Position numbers and translations under genes: made by a program
From: Myrica gale
Taxonomy: Eukaryota > Streptophyta > Magnoliopsida > Fagales > Myricaceae
Reading direction: 5' to 3'
Length of the DNA stretch: 64,000 bases
Assembly: GCA_963930655.1 (NCBI GenBank)
Contig: OZ005605.1
Coordinates: forward strand, 19,661,501 to 19,725,500
Notes under the pieces: model-generated
What the model saw: the letters and a program-made list of their open reading frames with translations, nothing else
The model's database searches: none
What the model was told of the DNA's origin: nothing
Shown here: in pieces, positions 23,458 through 35,300 of the stretch
How the letters are laid out: the number at the start of each line of letters is the position of its first letter
How positions within the stretch are numbered: position 1 is the first letter of the stretch

Positions 23458-25270
23458 GCTGGGAGGCATGGGCGCTGCAGCAAATATCTGGTGGTTGTGT
23501 TCACACCCTGAGGCGATGGCAATGGTTTGCGCTTGAAATTGCTACGAGAGGTGATTGAGTTGCACATAATCTTTCTCCATGTTTGAGCTTCTTGTGATCA
23601 TTCGATTGTGAACATTCTCCATGTTGTACAGCACTTCTTTTATTCGTTGTGCGAATATACTGTGAGCAGTTCATCAGTCATGACAAACATGACCGACTGT
23701 TCATTGTCACTTTCTGAGAACATGTTTGATCCAAATCCATCCATTCAGTGTGTTCTGTTTTGCATTTGAAATTGTCATTGCTTCAATTGTCGTATTTGCA
23801 TATCTTAGAAAAGACTGCAAAGGCGAACCCGAGTGATCAAATTCATTATCTTCTGCACCCCCTACTCCCTTCAAAGAAAAAAAGAAACTAGAATGGAAAT
23901 CGATTTTGTGGGCGAAAAATCATTGCTTTTATCGGTTGTAATGCAATAGTTAAGGTTTGGTCTGCTGTCCGCATACAAATGGAGATATGAAAAGCTCTGT
24001 CCTGGCTCTTCACCTTTAAGAACTGTCTTTCTCAGTTACCGTTTCTCTTTTGAAAAGATGTCTTATTTTCCATCCAAATTGTCAAAAGATTAACCTCCCA
24101 TCTCATACTAAAAAGAACCTCATGCTATGAGGAGGACCATGAAGTTGTATCGGATACTGTGCAGACCACATAGGAAATACTGTTGTAGGTGTTGTCTAGG
24201 TTGTTTTTCATGTCATGACTGCTACGGCTTAGTAGGCTAGGTGGTGTTACCGTGAACCATGGTCCGTTTCAAAAGCTCCCAACTGTATCGTGGTGTTATT
24301 TGTGGTTTTTTGATTGTTTAGTGCACATTCTTTGAACTTCGAGAAATAGGCTGGTCCCTTTTTTCTGATAAAACGCATCTTAAGCTCATTAATTGCTGTT
24401 TTTTTCAAATCCTATAGGTTATAGTGGGTACTTAGCCTAAAGATTCACGTCTTACTGTCTTTAGGCCCTCAGGCTCAGCCAAGACTCTGTATTTGGCGCC
24501 TCTCTTGTTTCAGAATGAAACAATGGCCAAGTGCCCGTCGAAGTTGGCCAATGTCTGGTTAACGATGGACCCCCTATTTGTCTCCTTTGTTTAATTACTC
24601 CATTTAAGTCCTGGAAAAAGATCGCCAATGTCCTCCTACTCGATTTTCTTGGCTATCTCCAGAGATATTAAAGATACTTTGAAAAAATGAAACAGGACAT
24701 TCAAAGGGAACTGCCACCTAAACCCCACGAGAAATTCCGAAAATAAAACTTTTCTCAAACGTAACGCAATGCTGTGCGTGTTTTTCTTCTCAAATGGGCT
24801 CCAGCTTTCCACCAAAGGCCTTTTCCAAAGTTGATTACATAGATAGGAGATGTCCAACAACAAAGAGTGTTTCATTAACTAGCCAGGTGTTCGAGCATTA
24901 TCTTGACTCAGTGGATTCCATGACTCGAATCTTTCTTTCTAAATCAAAAGAATTATAATTCTCTGATTGCTTAGTAAGGCATATTGTCAGTCTCTTACTT
25001 AAGCGGTTAAGCCTTGATATTTCTGTCAATGAAGTAGAAACACACTCTGATATTACTGTTATACCAATGTACATCGGGATCGTGCCAACTCCATTTACAA
25101 CTTCCAAACAACGAAGGTGCTCAGGGGAAGAAAACAAACCCTCGCCGGAAAAATAAATAACAAGGGAAGTTACGCCACCCCTTTTATTGGTAAATGTGGT
25201 ATAGCATAATCTTTCCAATCTGCACCTCAGAATATGACACATCATTGCCTTACAGAGGAGGTAATCTCCT
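23458..25270. other. 3' region of the MYND pseudogene and intergenic DNA
   Basis: The bases just after 23457 probably are former 3' UTR. The rest contains only short frames without recognisable similarity. No RNA gene, repeat with clear ends or second gene was seen before the HSP15.4 promoter. Confidence 0.4.
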
Positions 25271-25321
25271 GTGAATTCTCAGTCCTCCCCAAAATCCAGA
25301 AGCCCATTCCTCAACTTGGGC

Positions 25322-25328
25322 TATAAAA
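25322..25328 (+). promoter_or_regulatory. TATA box of HSP15.4
   Basis: TATAAAA lies 91 bp upstream of the HSP15.4 start codon, a normal spacing for a plant gene with a short leader. No perfect heat shock element (alternating GAA/TTC at 2 bp spacing) was found in the preceding 150 bp; only loose GAA/TTC pairs are present near 25272 and 25300. Confidence 0.6.
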
Positions 25329-25412
25329 GGCATCCAACCACTTCCCCTAACACTCATCCTCCAACCCCCTCCTACCAACCTAAAACAACTCTCTTTCTCT
25401 GTCCCCCAGGAA

Positions 25413-25962
25413 ATGGAGCTCCCAGCTCTCCATCCTTCTTGGCAATACCTCTATCCCTCTCATCACCTTCTTCCCTTCAACTTCATCCCCGAAAACTATG
25501 TTCATTGGACTGAGACCCCGGAGTCACACATTTTCTCAGCTAACCTTCCTGGTAAGCCTTACATATTCTCATTCTTTCTATCCCTTCAACTTCTCCTTGT
25601 TCTTTTTCTTTCTTTCTTTCTTTTTTCCTTCTTTCTCTCGTTTCTGATTTAGTATCCGTTAAACTGAATAGGTTTCTTTGTTTGTTATAGCAGGTGTGAG
25701 GAAAGAAGAAATAAAAGTGGATATTGAGGACTCAACGTACGTCGTAATCCATACTCAGGCAGTAGATGAATCCTCAGAGCCTGCTAAGAGCTTCACGAGG
25801 AAGTTCCGGCTTCCAGGCATGATCGACGTCGATGGAATTTCTGCCGTGCATGAATATGGGGTCCTAACAATTACAGTGCCAAGATCATTTAGGAGGAGGG
25901 GATTCTATATTGATCTGGCCGACATGCCGGAACGGCTCGAAGTTGTTGCACGAGCTGCTTGA
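25413..25962 (+). CDS. HSP15.4: 15.4 kDa class V small heat shock protein
   Basis: Two exons (25413-25551 and 25694-25962) encode 135 residues, close to the Arabidopsis HSP15.4 length. The alpha-crystallin domain fills most of the protein: HWTETPESHIFSANLPG, then VRKEEIKVDIEDSTYVVI, then KSFTRKFRLPGMIDVDGISA and the GVLTITVP motif. It ends MPERLEVVARAA, a tail diagnostic of class V. Small heat shock proteins form oligomers that hold unfolding clients. Class V members are short and lack targeting peptides, so a cytosolic or nuclear site is inferred. The intron falls after LPG, at the start of the conserved domain. The acceptor is TAGCAG, so splicing could add one Ala. A TATA box lies 91 bp upstream. 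Confidence 0.93.
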
Positions 25963-26860
25963 CTTGAAACACAGATTGTTGGTTTAGGTGCTAGTTTACT
26001 AGTTAGCTTCGCGTTTCAGAAGAGTCATAAAGTGGATGGTGTGTGTGCTAGATTCGGAGTTCTTATGGACCTAAAGTTTCACAATTTGTTGCGTCTCTGA
26101 TCTTATTCGTTTCAAGAGATGCAAGAATCTTTAGAATCCTGTTGGTGGTTTATGCGTATGAATGTTGACTTAAAATGAACTTCCATCCTAAGTTCCTACT
26201 GGATGTCAAACTTTGGTTGTAACTTGTAAAAGGATATTGCAACTTCCATAAGTTATAAACTAATGGGTCTGTGAGGTTGGACATTTCTGAGAATAACTCG
26301 ACAGATTCTGCGGATGAGTAAAGTGACACTATCTTGCACTTTTTTTTCACCTTCGATGCACTTGAGTAGGGCTATTTGATTCAGTACATGACTGATTTTG
26401 CGGATCCTGTGCCTAATCAAATTGGTATGACCATCAGAAGTGCAAAAATGCCATATCAACTCCCCTCTGCGGGGGCTCAGAAAAAGGGGAAAACAAAGAA
26501 CAAGTTTGTCTCAGCTCCACAAATTCACCTTCCTACCAAATTGAAACTCTACATCCCACTTCCATACCAAACCGAACTCTGAATTAGACCAAGAAATGCA
26601 ACAATTTTAAAGCTTGCACCAAGGGCAAAATGTAACGTCCGAATTGAGTCTACTTCTCTAATTAATTTATCTAAAAATAAATAACTAAATATCGGCAACT
26701 TGCCAAAGCAATAAATAAATGAAATTTTTTGCAACTTTCCAAATTAATTCAAAAAGAGAATTGCAGCTAATTTGGCCTTTTTGTAAAAATAAATTAAAAG
26801 TGGCCTTTTTGTGAAGACATCACGTGCGTCCCAAATATAGAAAAGGCTTAAATATTTCAC
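25963..26860. other. Region downstream of HSP15.4, nothing recognised
   Basis: The HSP15.4 3' UTR should occupy the first few hundred bases. The remainder is AT-rich with short shadow frames only. Confidence 0.4.
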
Positions 26861-27228
26861 ATACCCCCGTGGTTTGACTTTTTCCTGAATATACCCCTGG
26901 GGTTCAATTTGTTGTCTCGCTGACCCTGTGGTGACCTACTATTCCCATAAGTATCCTTCCGTGCTGATTCCGTCTCAACTTAGCGGGAGATGTTGAAGTG
27001 TCAACATTTTACACGTAATAGTCAATACTGAGATAACACGTGGAAGAACATTTCCCATTTTGCCCCTCCTCCCCCTCCGCCCTTTACCATGTCCGATGAC
27101 CACGATGAAAACTGCATAAGGCAAGCCTGTGTTCTCTCACAAGTCGCTCTCTTGGTTTAACAAGTCCCATACACTGCTGCACATACCATGCTTTTCATTT
27201 CGTAGTCCCACGACAACTAGTTTATAAA

Positions 27229-28213
27229 TTAGACAAGCCTATATATCTTCTCCAGAGTCAGAGGAGCCGAAGCCTCAGGTTTGTCTTCTTTTTCTTCCAC
27301 CTCGAAAGGTGAATCAGCCTTCTGATCCTCAGCATCTTTTGCTGGACGTGGAGGAGGCTGCTCCTGTGCAACTGAAGAAGAGACCGCCACAATGGTTTCT
27401 TCTATGGCTTCCACAGTCTTGGCACCGTCTGTTAGAAATAAAAATATTTAACTTTGATAAATGAGACATCTATTAGGAAAATACCCAATTGGATTAATTG
27501 TGTTAACTCACTTGTATTTTAAAACATTACAAGGGGACTTCTATTTATAAGCCTACAAACTCACACACCCCACATTGCTAAGCAATGCGGGACTCCTACT
27601 TTCAACACCGTCATCGTCGACCGCATGAGCAGCCACCTTCTCTTCAATGACCTCTGTAACCACCACCGTCTCCATTACTTGTGTAGCTACTGCTGCTTCT
27701 TGTTTTGGTTCTGCCACAGGACGAACATCTACAATCCCTTCGATTGGCTTTTCTTCATCGGGTTTCTTCTCCTCCTTTTGCCTCTACAGAGGATAGCTTA
27801 TTTTCCTTCACAGCGACCGACTTTTCTTATTCTTTGGGTGGTGGAGGTGAAGCCAGTGCAGTGAATTCATGCTTGTTAAGCGCTTCTTGGATAAGCTGCT
27901 TAAGCTCTTCAAGTGCTTTCTTCTCGGTCTCGGGAAGATCAGCAACTCTGGTGCTCTCTTCCTTAAAGGAACCAGATTGAGGGATCTTCTCATCACTATC
28001 ACCGGATTTTGATATCCGATCAGTCTCCACTGCAAACTCTTCTTCTTCAATTGGCTTGGGCTTCGGGGGCTTCTCAGTTTCTGGCACATGCGGTGGCTCT
28101 TTCTCTACCTTGGCAGTATCTTTCTCGGCTGGGGAACATCAGAGCCCACCACCACCTCCTCTTCTTTGACGTCTGCCAGTGTCTCATGGGATTGCTTCTA
28201 AACTTCCTCAGCC
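27229..28213 (-). pseudogene. Patellin (Sec14-like) N-terminal fragment
   Basis: On the minus strand the fragment starts near 28213 with MAEEV and continues through PHVPETEKPPKPKPIEEEEF, then GSFKEESTRVADLPETEKKA and LEELKQLIQEALNKHEF. This last block is the signature that precedes the CRAL-TRIO domain in plant patellins (PATL3-type), which act in membrane trafficking at the cell plate. The CRAL-TRIO and GOLD domains are absent. There are in-frame stops close to the start (TAG after MAEEV), a frame change after KE near 27827, and the last part resumes at 27414-27229 (EAIEETIVAVSSSVAQEQPP). A 178 bp LTR-type insertion lies at 27430-27607. It is a captured, decayed fragment, not a gene. Confidence 0.75.
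27430..27607. mobile_element. Short solo LTR / TRIM-type element
   Basis: This 178 bp fossil begins TGTTAGAAAT and ends TTTCAACA, with an exact 5 bp duplication CCGTC on both sides (27425-27429 and 27608-27612). The end phrase AATGCGGGACTCC resembles the 3' end of plant TRIM or short copia LTRs. It is inserted into the captured patellin fragment, so it is younger than the capture. Confidence 0.75.
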
Positions 28214-28560
28214 ATGCCTGACTTTTCCGAGAAACAATGGTCAGTTCTTGTGAGGTCAGCCATGGGAGAATTAGCTTGAAGCATTGGAGGAAAGCTCCGG
28301 TGGGGCAAGGCTCTTCTAGTTGCAGCTGTTGTTCATTGGTTTGGCAGCTTTTTTTTTATGTCTGGCTGGCGCATGGAGAGTTCTAGATTTTAGAGGTACT
28401 GTCAGGCTCAGAGAGGAGGAAGGCATGAAGCGCTATAATAAAAGACGAAAGTCAGTTGACACATGTGCATCTTCCGTTAAGTTGAGACGGAATCAATACT
28501 TATAGAAATAGTAGGTCACCACAGGGTACTTATAGAAATGATAGGTCACCACGGGGCCAG

Positions 28561-29332
28561 AACTTTTTTCCAAAAAGAGGAGAAGAAGCAATTCGAGGCA
28601 CCAATTCAACCGTCCCAACTCCCAAGCGTCACTGGCAGGCTAATAAGCGGCAGTATTACGTCTGATACGTAGCAACGAAGGCAATGTCAGCCAGCCTGAA
28701 GGGCCAGTGCACGTGACCCCCAGTAGCAACCAAGGGACCAAAAATTTCAACCACTTGGGAACACTGCGAATGCCGGCGACTTCACCCGCTCAGCTATTTG
28801 TTATTGAGAATATTTTATTGCATGTCTAATCCCATTGGAACCCGCCGACAAGTCTTGGAGTGACGGAGTCAAAGAAAGCAGCGAAAGTAAATACATACGG
28901 CTACGGGCTATCTCTAGACTCCAGAGCATACTCTCTCGGTTTTAATAAGATTATCCGCTAAATTTCGGCAGCAACTTTTTGGAAAAATCAAGCGGAAGCC
29001 GCCTCTTTTTTTTCTTGAAAAGGGAAAAGAAAATGGAACCTTTCCTGAAAAGCATCTCTCAGAGGCAGCAGAGATGGGCACTGATTACATAATCTCTTGT
29101 GCTGCTTCGTGAAAGGGAAAAAAATGGGACATTTAATTGAAACTTTCCCGAAAAACATCTCTGCACTGATTAATTACATAATTTTTTGTGGTACGTGCAC
29201 TGGTGATGCACAAAAGCACACAAGGATCCTGACACCACGACAAAACAACCAAATTTCACCAAGAACGTCAAGTTCTCCATCCCCATTGAACTTACAAAAA
29301 GAATCCTAGCATAGAAGATTTTTTTTGGTACT
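28561..29332. other. ASPM 3' flank
   Basis: The last few hundred bases should be ASPM 3' UTR. An imperfect direct repeat of about 85 bp is visible: GAAAAGGGAAAAGAAAATGG through CATCTCT, GCACTGATTACATAATCTC near 29015-29100, and again near 29110-29190. Nothing else was recognised. Confidence 0.45.
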
Positions 29333-32300
29333 TCAAGCATCCATAGGTAAGCTTGTTGCATCTCTCGCCGCTTTCAGAACCAGGACAGCCTCTCTTAGTC
29401 GTCTCTCTACATTTTCTCTCGCAGCTGGACCCCGTGTATTCCTGCAATACCGTGGCATTGATGATATCAGAGACTCGGGCAAACATAGTGAACCATAAAG
29501 AATTCAAATTCGATTCAACTGAAGAAAAATGAACACAGACAGTCCATATGGCAAAATCTAACCTCTTCTCAATGGTTGCTTTCCTTGTAAGTTCCTCAAC
29601 AAGATTCTGAAGCCTTTTCAAATGGGTTGGTAACTTGCGCATAGCTTCAACACCTTTGCGAGTTGAACATATCTTCTTCAAAAGCTCAGAAGCAATGAAA
29701 TATCCATCCTCCTTGCTCCTGCAAAGATTGAGAAATACATATGACGTATATGATTCCTCGAAATATCAGGTAAGAAGAGCAAGAGACCTTAGATCTTGAC
29801 TTCAAACGGAGGTACTTACCTTAGAAATTCCCAGAGAATTGTTTCTACTGATCCATGACTATCGATTAGCGCTTCAACCAGGCGGGGATAACGGGCGAGG
29901 TTTCTGAGAGTCAAGAGCGCATGCTTCCTAACTTCCTGGTCTGGTATGCTTCTGCTGACTGAAGAAATAAGCGTCAGCAAGGCGTTGATTGCTCCCGCAG
30001 CCACAAGTTCTTCACAACATTTCTGAGAATGTTCAGTTGCCATGTCTACAAGCAAAGTTTGGTTAATTAAATCCACGATCACTTTTCTGGGCTATTTGCT
30101 AGCTCCTTTTTGCAGCAACAAACAAGGACCAAAATTCTTTGATGTTCTCATATCCGAAATTCTTGTCCAAGCATGTTCATCAGTTAGATAGCTAAATTCA
30201 AGGATATAGTTGTAAGACCAAAGAATTGGAACAAAAATTATGACAGATGTCTGTCTTAGGTTCGTGAAAGTTAAAATGATACTTTCAATTCTATTAAACC
30301 GTTAGTCTCACTCTTTTTTTTTTGAAGTACATTGTTCTTGCCCTTACCTAGAGTTGCACAGGTATGAAGAATGTCACTGACACTTCTCATGCTTAGAAGT
30401 TCTGAAAGTGCTGCAAGAAGTCTGTTTATGATACGCCTAGTGTCATCTACATTTGTAGAAGACTTCTGTACCCTCAACCGCAAGTCCAGCAGCTGACCCC
30501 TTAACTCTTTTCGTGTGAGGTAACCTTTCCAGTACGACTATCAAATTCAAAACAGATTTGTAAGGACAAAATCAGTTATACCTATAAAAGGCAATGACTA
30601 AATATGAAGACAACAAATTGGAATAACCAAATTCAAAAAATCTGCAATTTTACAAACTCTTCCAACATCCATTCAACATGTGAACTATCCAATTTATTCT
30701 GCAAGTCTCGATGATCATCTGATTGAATACAATTTTACAAACTGTGTGAATAGAGCCCTTGTTCTAAATTATAATTTTGAAACTATGGGATTTTGCTTTG
30801 GATCTTCACAACTATTGCTTTTCTTACTGGAAAGGTTACAAACTGTGTGAATAGTGCCCTTGCAAATAAATCTTAAAACTCAAATTTACCCATCTGCACC
30901 TAAAATCTAAATTAATTGAATGCCAGTAGATTTGTCAAATCATTGCTATACTATGCACTGGTTCATCAATGTAGGTAACTGGCCGGCAGAACAGCCAGCC
31001 TAAAAGCCAGCAGCTGTCCTTGGAAAATCTCATAAAGATTACAATCTTCCACCCAAAAATCAGGTGAGGGACTAGAAGGTAAGAAAAGTATAAAATCTGG
31101 TCAGGAAGCTTTTAAACCCAGGCCTGTAGAGCAGCAACGGCTAACCTTTAGTCAACCTCCCTATTGATACTTTGTGCTGTAGATTAGACTTCCCTCTTGT
31201 TACTATTATTGAAACATGCCTTACCAATATCTCCAAGCAATATGAGTAAGCATGTCCATCACACTCTATGCATTATGAGAACTACCAAAACTGTGGGAGA
31301 TAGTAATGTGTGAGAGAAACTAGATTACTTGGATCACAACTATACGATGCTTTTCTCTAGCAGCATTTCGCCGAGCCAACCAAACACGAATGTGAGACTG
31401 AATAGTAACTGCAGCTTTTGTTCTTAATTTATGTAAAGCACCCTTCCACCACCTTTGCAGTTTCAGAACTGAACATAAGAATAGTTTCAGTTCTACACTA
31501 TTGAAACATCCCCTCGAACTACTCAAGCAACCGCTATGAGTTACTGCACATAAGCTTGAAGCCCCTGCAATAAACCAGCACAAGATACATCTATGATTTT
31601 AGGAACACCAGACTTGCAACTGAAACAAGCAGATAAAAGCTTATTCATAGATAAATGAGAACTACCTAGGAGCCTATTTCGAGAAATGTGCCCCCTGACA
31701 AACTTTTGAAGCTGGATTGCAGCACCTCTCTGGCACTGAAATGCCTTCCAACATATCAAGCATCGAACAACACTTTGTATTTTTGTTACCGCTTCTCTTC
31801 GCAACAAGAAATCCCTTCTTATTAACCAACCACGGCAATGTCTCTGTAATTAGACAAGCAAAGTTCTTATTTACAGAAGGTCATGGTTATAACTTATAAT
31901 TAGTTGAACAAGGCATTTGTCTAGAAATTTCATGGCAAAAGATATAATGGCATATGGAAAATGTAGCCCAAAGACCACATACATATTGATAAATTCTAGA
32001 GCACATACTTGGATTGCAATCATGAGACGCCTTTGTCTAGAAGCCCCTCTCCGGGCAATCCATCCACGCACAAAGGATTGAATGAGTGTGGCTGAAATGG
32101 TTGTAATTTGGTATTGACTGTAGGCTCTCCAACATATTCTCATTCGAAAAATACTTTGTATTTTTATTGTTGCTTGCCTTTGATTTTGAAACCTTTTTCT
32201 CAATACCCAACCAAGGAAACAACTCTGAATTTTGCTTGCAGCAAAGTGCTGATTGAGGAGAGATCTGCAGATGATAAAATTTTTCCAACCACACTGAATT

Positions 32301-35300
32301 TTAACTGCTGCTTTTGTTTGAAGATCACTTGAACCCTTGTCTTCATGCAAGTTTGGAGCTTTCCCTAACTGAGCAACTCCATGAATATATCCAGATCTTG
32401 ATAACCACCCACAAGTAGATTTCTCATCAACAATGACAGCCTGGACTTGATCAAGGGGGGACGTGACTCCATTTTCAATACTTGCGCCTTGATGTCTTCG
32501 ATTGATCCAAGCCCTTGCTGCTCTCTGGATAAGCAACACTGATCTCTTTAACTTGACAAAACTGTGTCTGTCAGCCATGAACATAAGATATCTTCCCAAT
32601 CTTTTTGACTGTTTCCACGTCTCTGTGTGATTGGGCAAAAAGGTTATGCTAGTGAGAGTCTGAATTAATCTCCACGGTTGCATAGATGGGAACTACTAAC
32701 ACAGTGCAAGTACCATACCACTTGAAAAGTCTTCAACTGCAACAGCATCAAATTTGATACAGGCTGATTTATTTCTTACAATTAACCAAGCTCGGATTAC
32801 AATTTGCAAAAGAGAAACAGCATTCATAATCTTCAAGAAATTGCGACGTTCAATCAATCGTCTGACATGAGACTGTACAACTTTTGCTGCATTTTCTGGT
32901 AGCATTACAAAACTTTAGAGTATAATACGTCTCACCACAACTTCAGGTATCATAGTACATAGGAAATCACTCACAAACGGTTACAAATTCCCATAAACCT
33001 TGTCTTTTTGAACTATTAAGAGGTGGCAACAACAGTACACATTATGGATTTACAGAATACCAAACATTGGATTTTCAGTTCAGGGAAAGACAAATTTCTA
33101 TTGATCCAATTTATTCTTGACTCGAAATTAAGCAATTGAACAATACATCAAAACATTAAATGACAACCGTTGTGACAAAAAAACATTAAGAAAGGAGAGG
33201 AAGAGAAAAAAAAAAGACACTTGACAGCTGATTGAGACACATTTTCTTATAGACTACCATGGTAGGGGCTAGGGGATTGATTTTATATCTTATTGAACCA
33301 AAGAGCAGTTAGTTTTTTGACATTGAAGGACGAATTAAAGAATACGACAACATCATAACAAGCACTCACTCTATGTACTGAAGAAGACAGCCAATTGCCT
33401 TTACAATGAGCTACAGAATGTCATTTTAGTTACCTCTGTGAATGATAATGTCTTTCCCTGATGATAAGCATGATGAAGCAGAAGGCACTGGTTTTGTAAC
33501 TGGTTTGTAGTTCCTTTCAACCATATCTTGCCACCAAGTCTGGGTGGCCTTAAACTTTTTGGCAGCATCTGTTTGGGTGGACACACACCAGATCTAAATA
33601 TATATAAAAAAAAAACGAAAGGAAAAAATGGAAGAACTTGTTTCAAAGCAATACAAGGAAGCCCCAATTAATTTGCCAACTTTACATACTCAAATATAAC
33701 CCCCCGTTTCTTTCTCCCCTGATAGTACAGTTAAGCATCTAACAGTTCTCAATCATACTTAAAAAAAGAATCTTAAATGGAGCAAACTACTGGACACTAC
33801 CCAAAAGAACCAAAGAACTAGCATACTGTAGGACTTATTGCTTTCTTAGAAAGAAAGTGTGAGAAAGGTGGAGGGCTCTTTGTCTCGCCAAGAAAGTAAA
33901 TTTTAGGTGGTGTTATTTTGGAAACATATTAAGCCCATCCTCTAGTTGTCTGAGATTATGCCTTGTCAAATAGAAAATTGAAAATTGCTACAGAAGGGTA
34001 GGCAATAGAGTGGACGAACTACACAATTTCCTCTGAATCACATGGAACTAAATTTTTTCCCTATAATTGTAAGGTTACTGCAACTGCCCAAATCCCATTT
34101 CAGTAATCTTTGAAAGGAACAAGAAATATGCCTAAACAGCACATGGTACTTATTGAAAGCATACCAACTGGTAAATAGATGGAGAGGTAACCTTCAGTAC
34201 TGCACCAAACAGTCTCTTGATTTTGAACTGCTTCAGAACTGACAGAGAAGCGTTCCAAACATGCATGCTTTCTCTCTGGAATTTTACACTCGCAACCTAA
34301 GAATTTATGGAAATTCAACTGATCCTAGCAAGTAGGAAAGAGAATATAAGCTTTGAAGTATGACACCTATATGATTCAATTGGCATGTAACACCATACTT
34401 CAAGCAATACCATGTTTTTCTTCATAACCAGCTGCGAAGCAAGGAAAACGAGTAGGATGGCCACACTCTGATCATTGCATGCACCATTATGTTGAAGTAT
34501 GTCACTGGTTTGCAGAACCTGTAAAATTTAACGTTACCAATGTGTTCCACATTATACTGCACTGAATAGACAGTCGACATAACTCACTAAAAACAGTTCA
34601 CGACTGCAAAATTTCTCAGCTTATGGGCATGCCTTGCCAATACTAGTTTAAGAGTTACAAATAACATTACCGCAAATTATTTTGTTAATCTTTTCTATGT
34701 GAGTACTAATCACATCCTCAATATGGCCGTTCCGAAGGTTTCTGTCCCCTATGGTTATTTCAAACTACCATGGAGTGGACGCTATGGATGGTAATCACAC
34801 CATCACAGCAAATTTGATGCATTTCAAATAGCAACAAATCCCTGTGCATACTCCTAATACAGACACTTGAAACTTTATTGCAGCTAAACCACTATCATAA
34901 GAAATATCTCCAACATCTGTTTTGCCTCATAAATCCATCAGTCATAAAGTGACAACATCATTGTAACTTATTATTTGAATTGATAACGATAATATCATAT
35001 CAAATATTATAAATTGTTAATGATATTATCTCTAACATAACTTAAGGTACAATGCCAATGCTCTTCTGCTTGTGTTGGCAGCATGTTAAGGATGATAGGG
35101 TAGCCATATTGGATGAGGAAGCTATGAAACACTAACCTCTGGAAAATTACCCAACAATGTTATCAATTTCTGTGATAATAGGAAATTGTGCACTGCATCT
35201 GGATACTCGGTAGCTGACATAATAGATTCTTTGCTAGTTGTTTTTTGAGGGTCCTGTGAACCAATAATTAAGATTATGCAGAGGAAAAAAAATCTGCACA

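Larger units (their letters stand above)
26865..28560. mobile_element. TIR element carrying a patellin gene fragment (Pack-MULE-like)
   Basis: The left arm at 26924-27005 (CCCTGTGGTGACCTACTATT, then GATTCCGTCTCAACTTAGCG and GTGTCAAC) recurs inverted at 28455-28526 (GTTGAC, then CTTCCGTTAAGTTGAGACGG and AGGTCACCACAGGG). The motif AGGTCACCAC is duplicated again at 28542. The left arm extends further out to about 26865, but the right outer part does not match, so the exact ends and target duplication are unresolved. Between the arms lies a broken patellin N-terminal fragment, which is itself interrupted by a short LTR at 27430. This is the architecture of a gene-capturing Mutator-like element. 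Confidence 0.6.

Noticed and set aside
32693-32718. A 26-nt gap between two in-frame ASPM blocks
   Set aside because: It first looked like a frame break, but the exon at 32622 with acceptor ACACAG gives a normal 96-nt intron and the correct family sequence (SSETWKQS).
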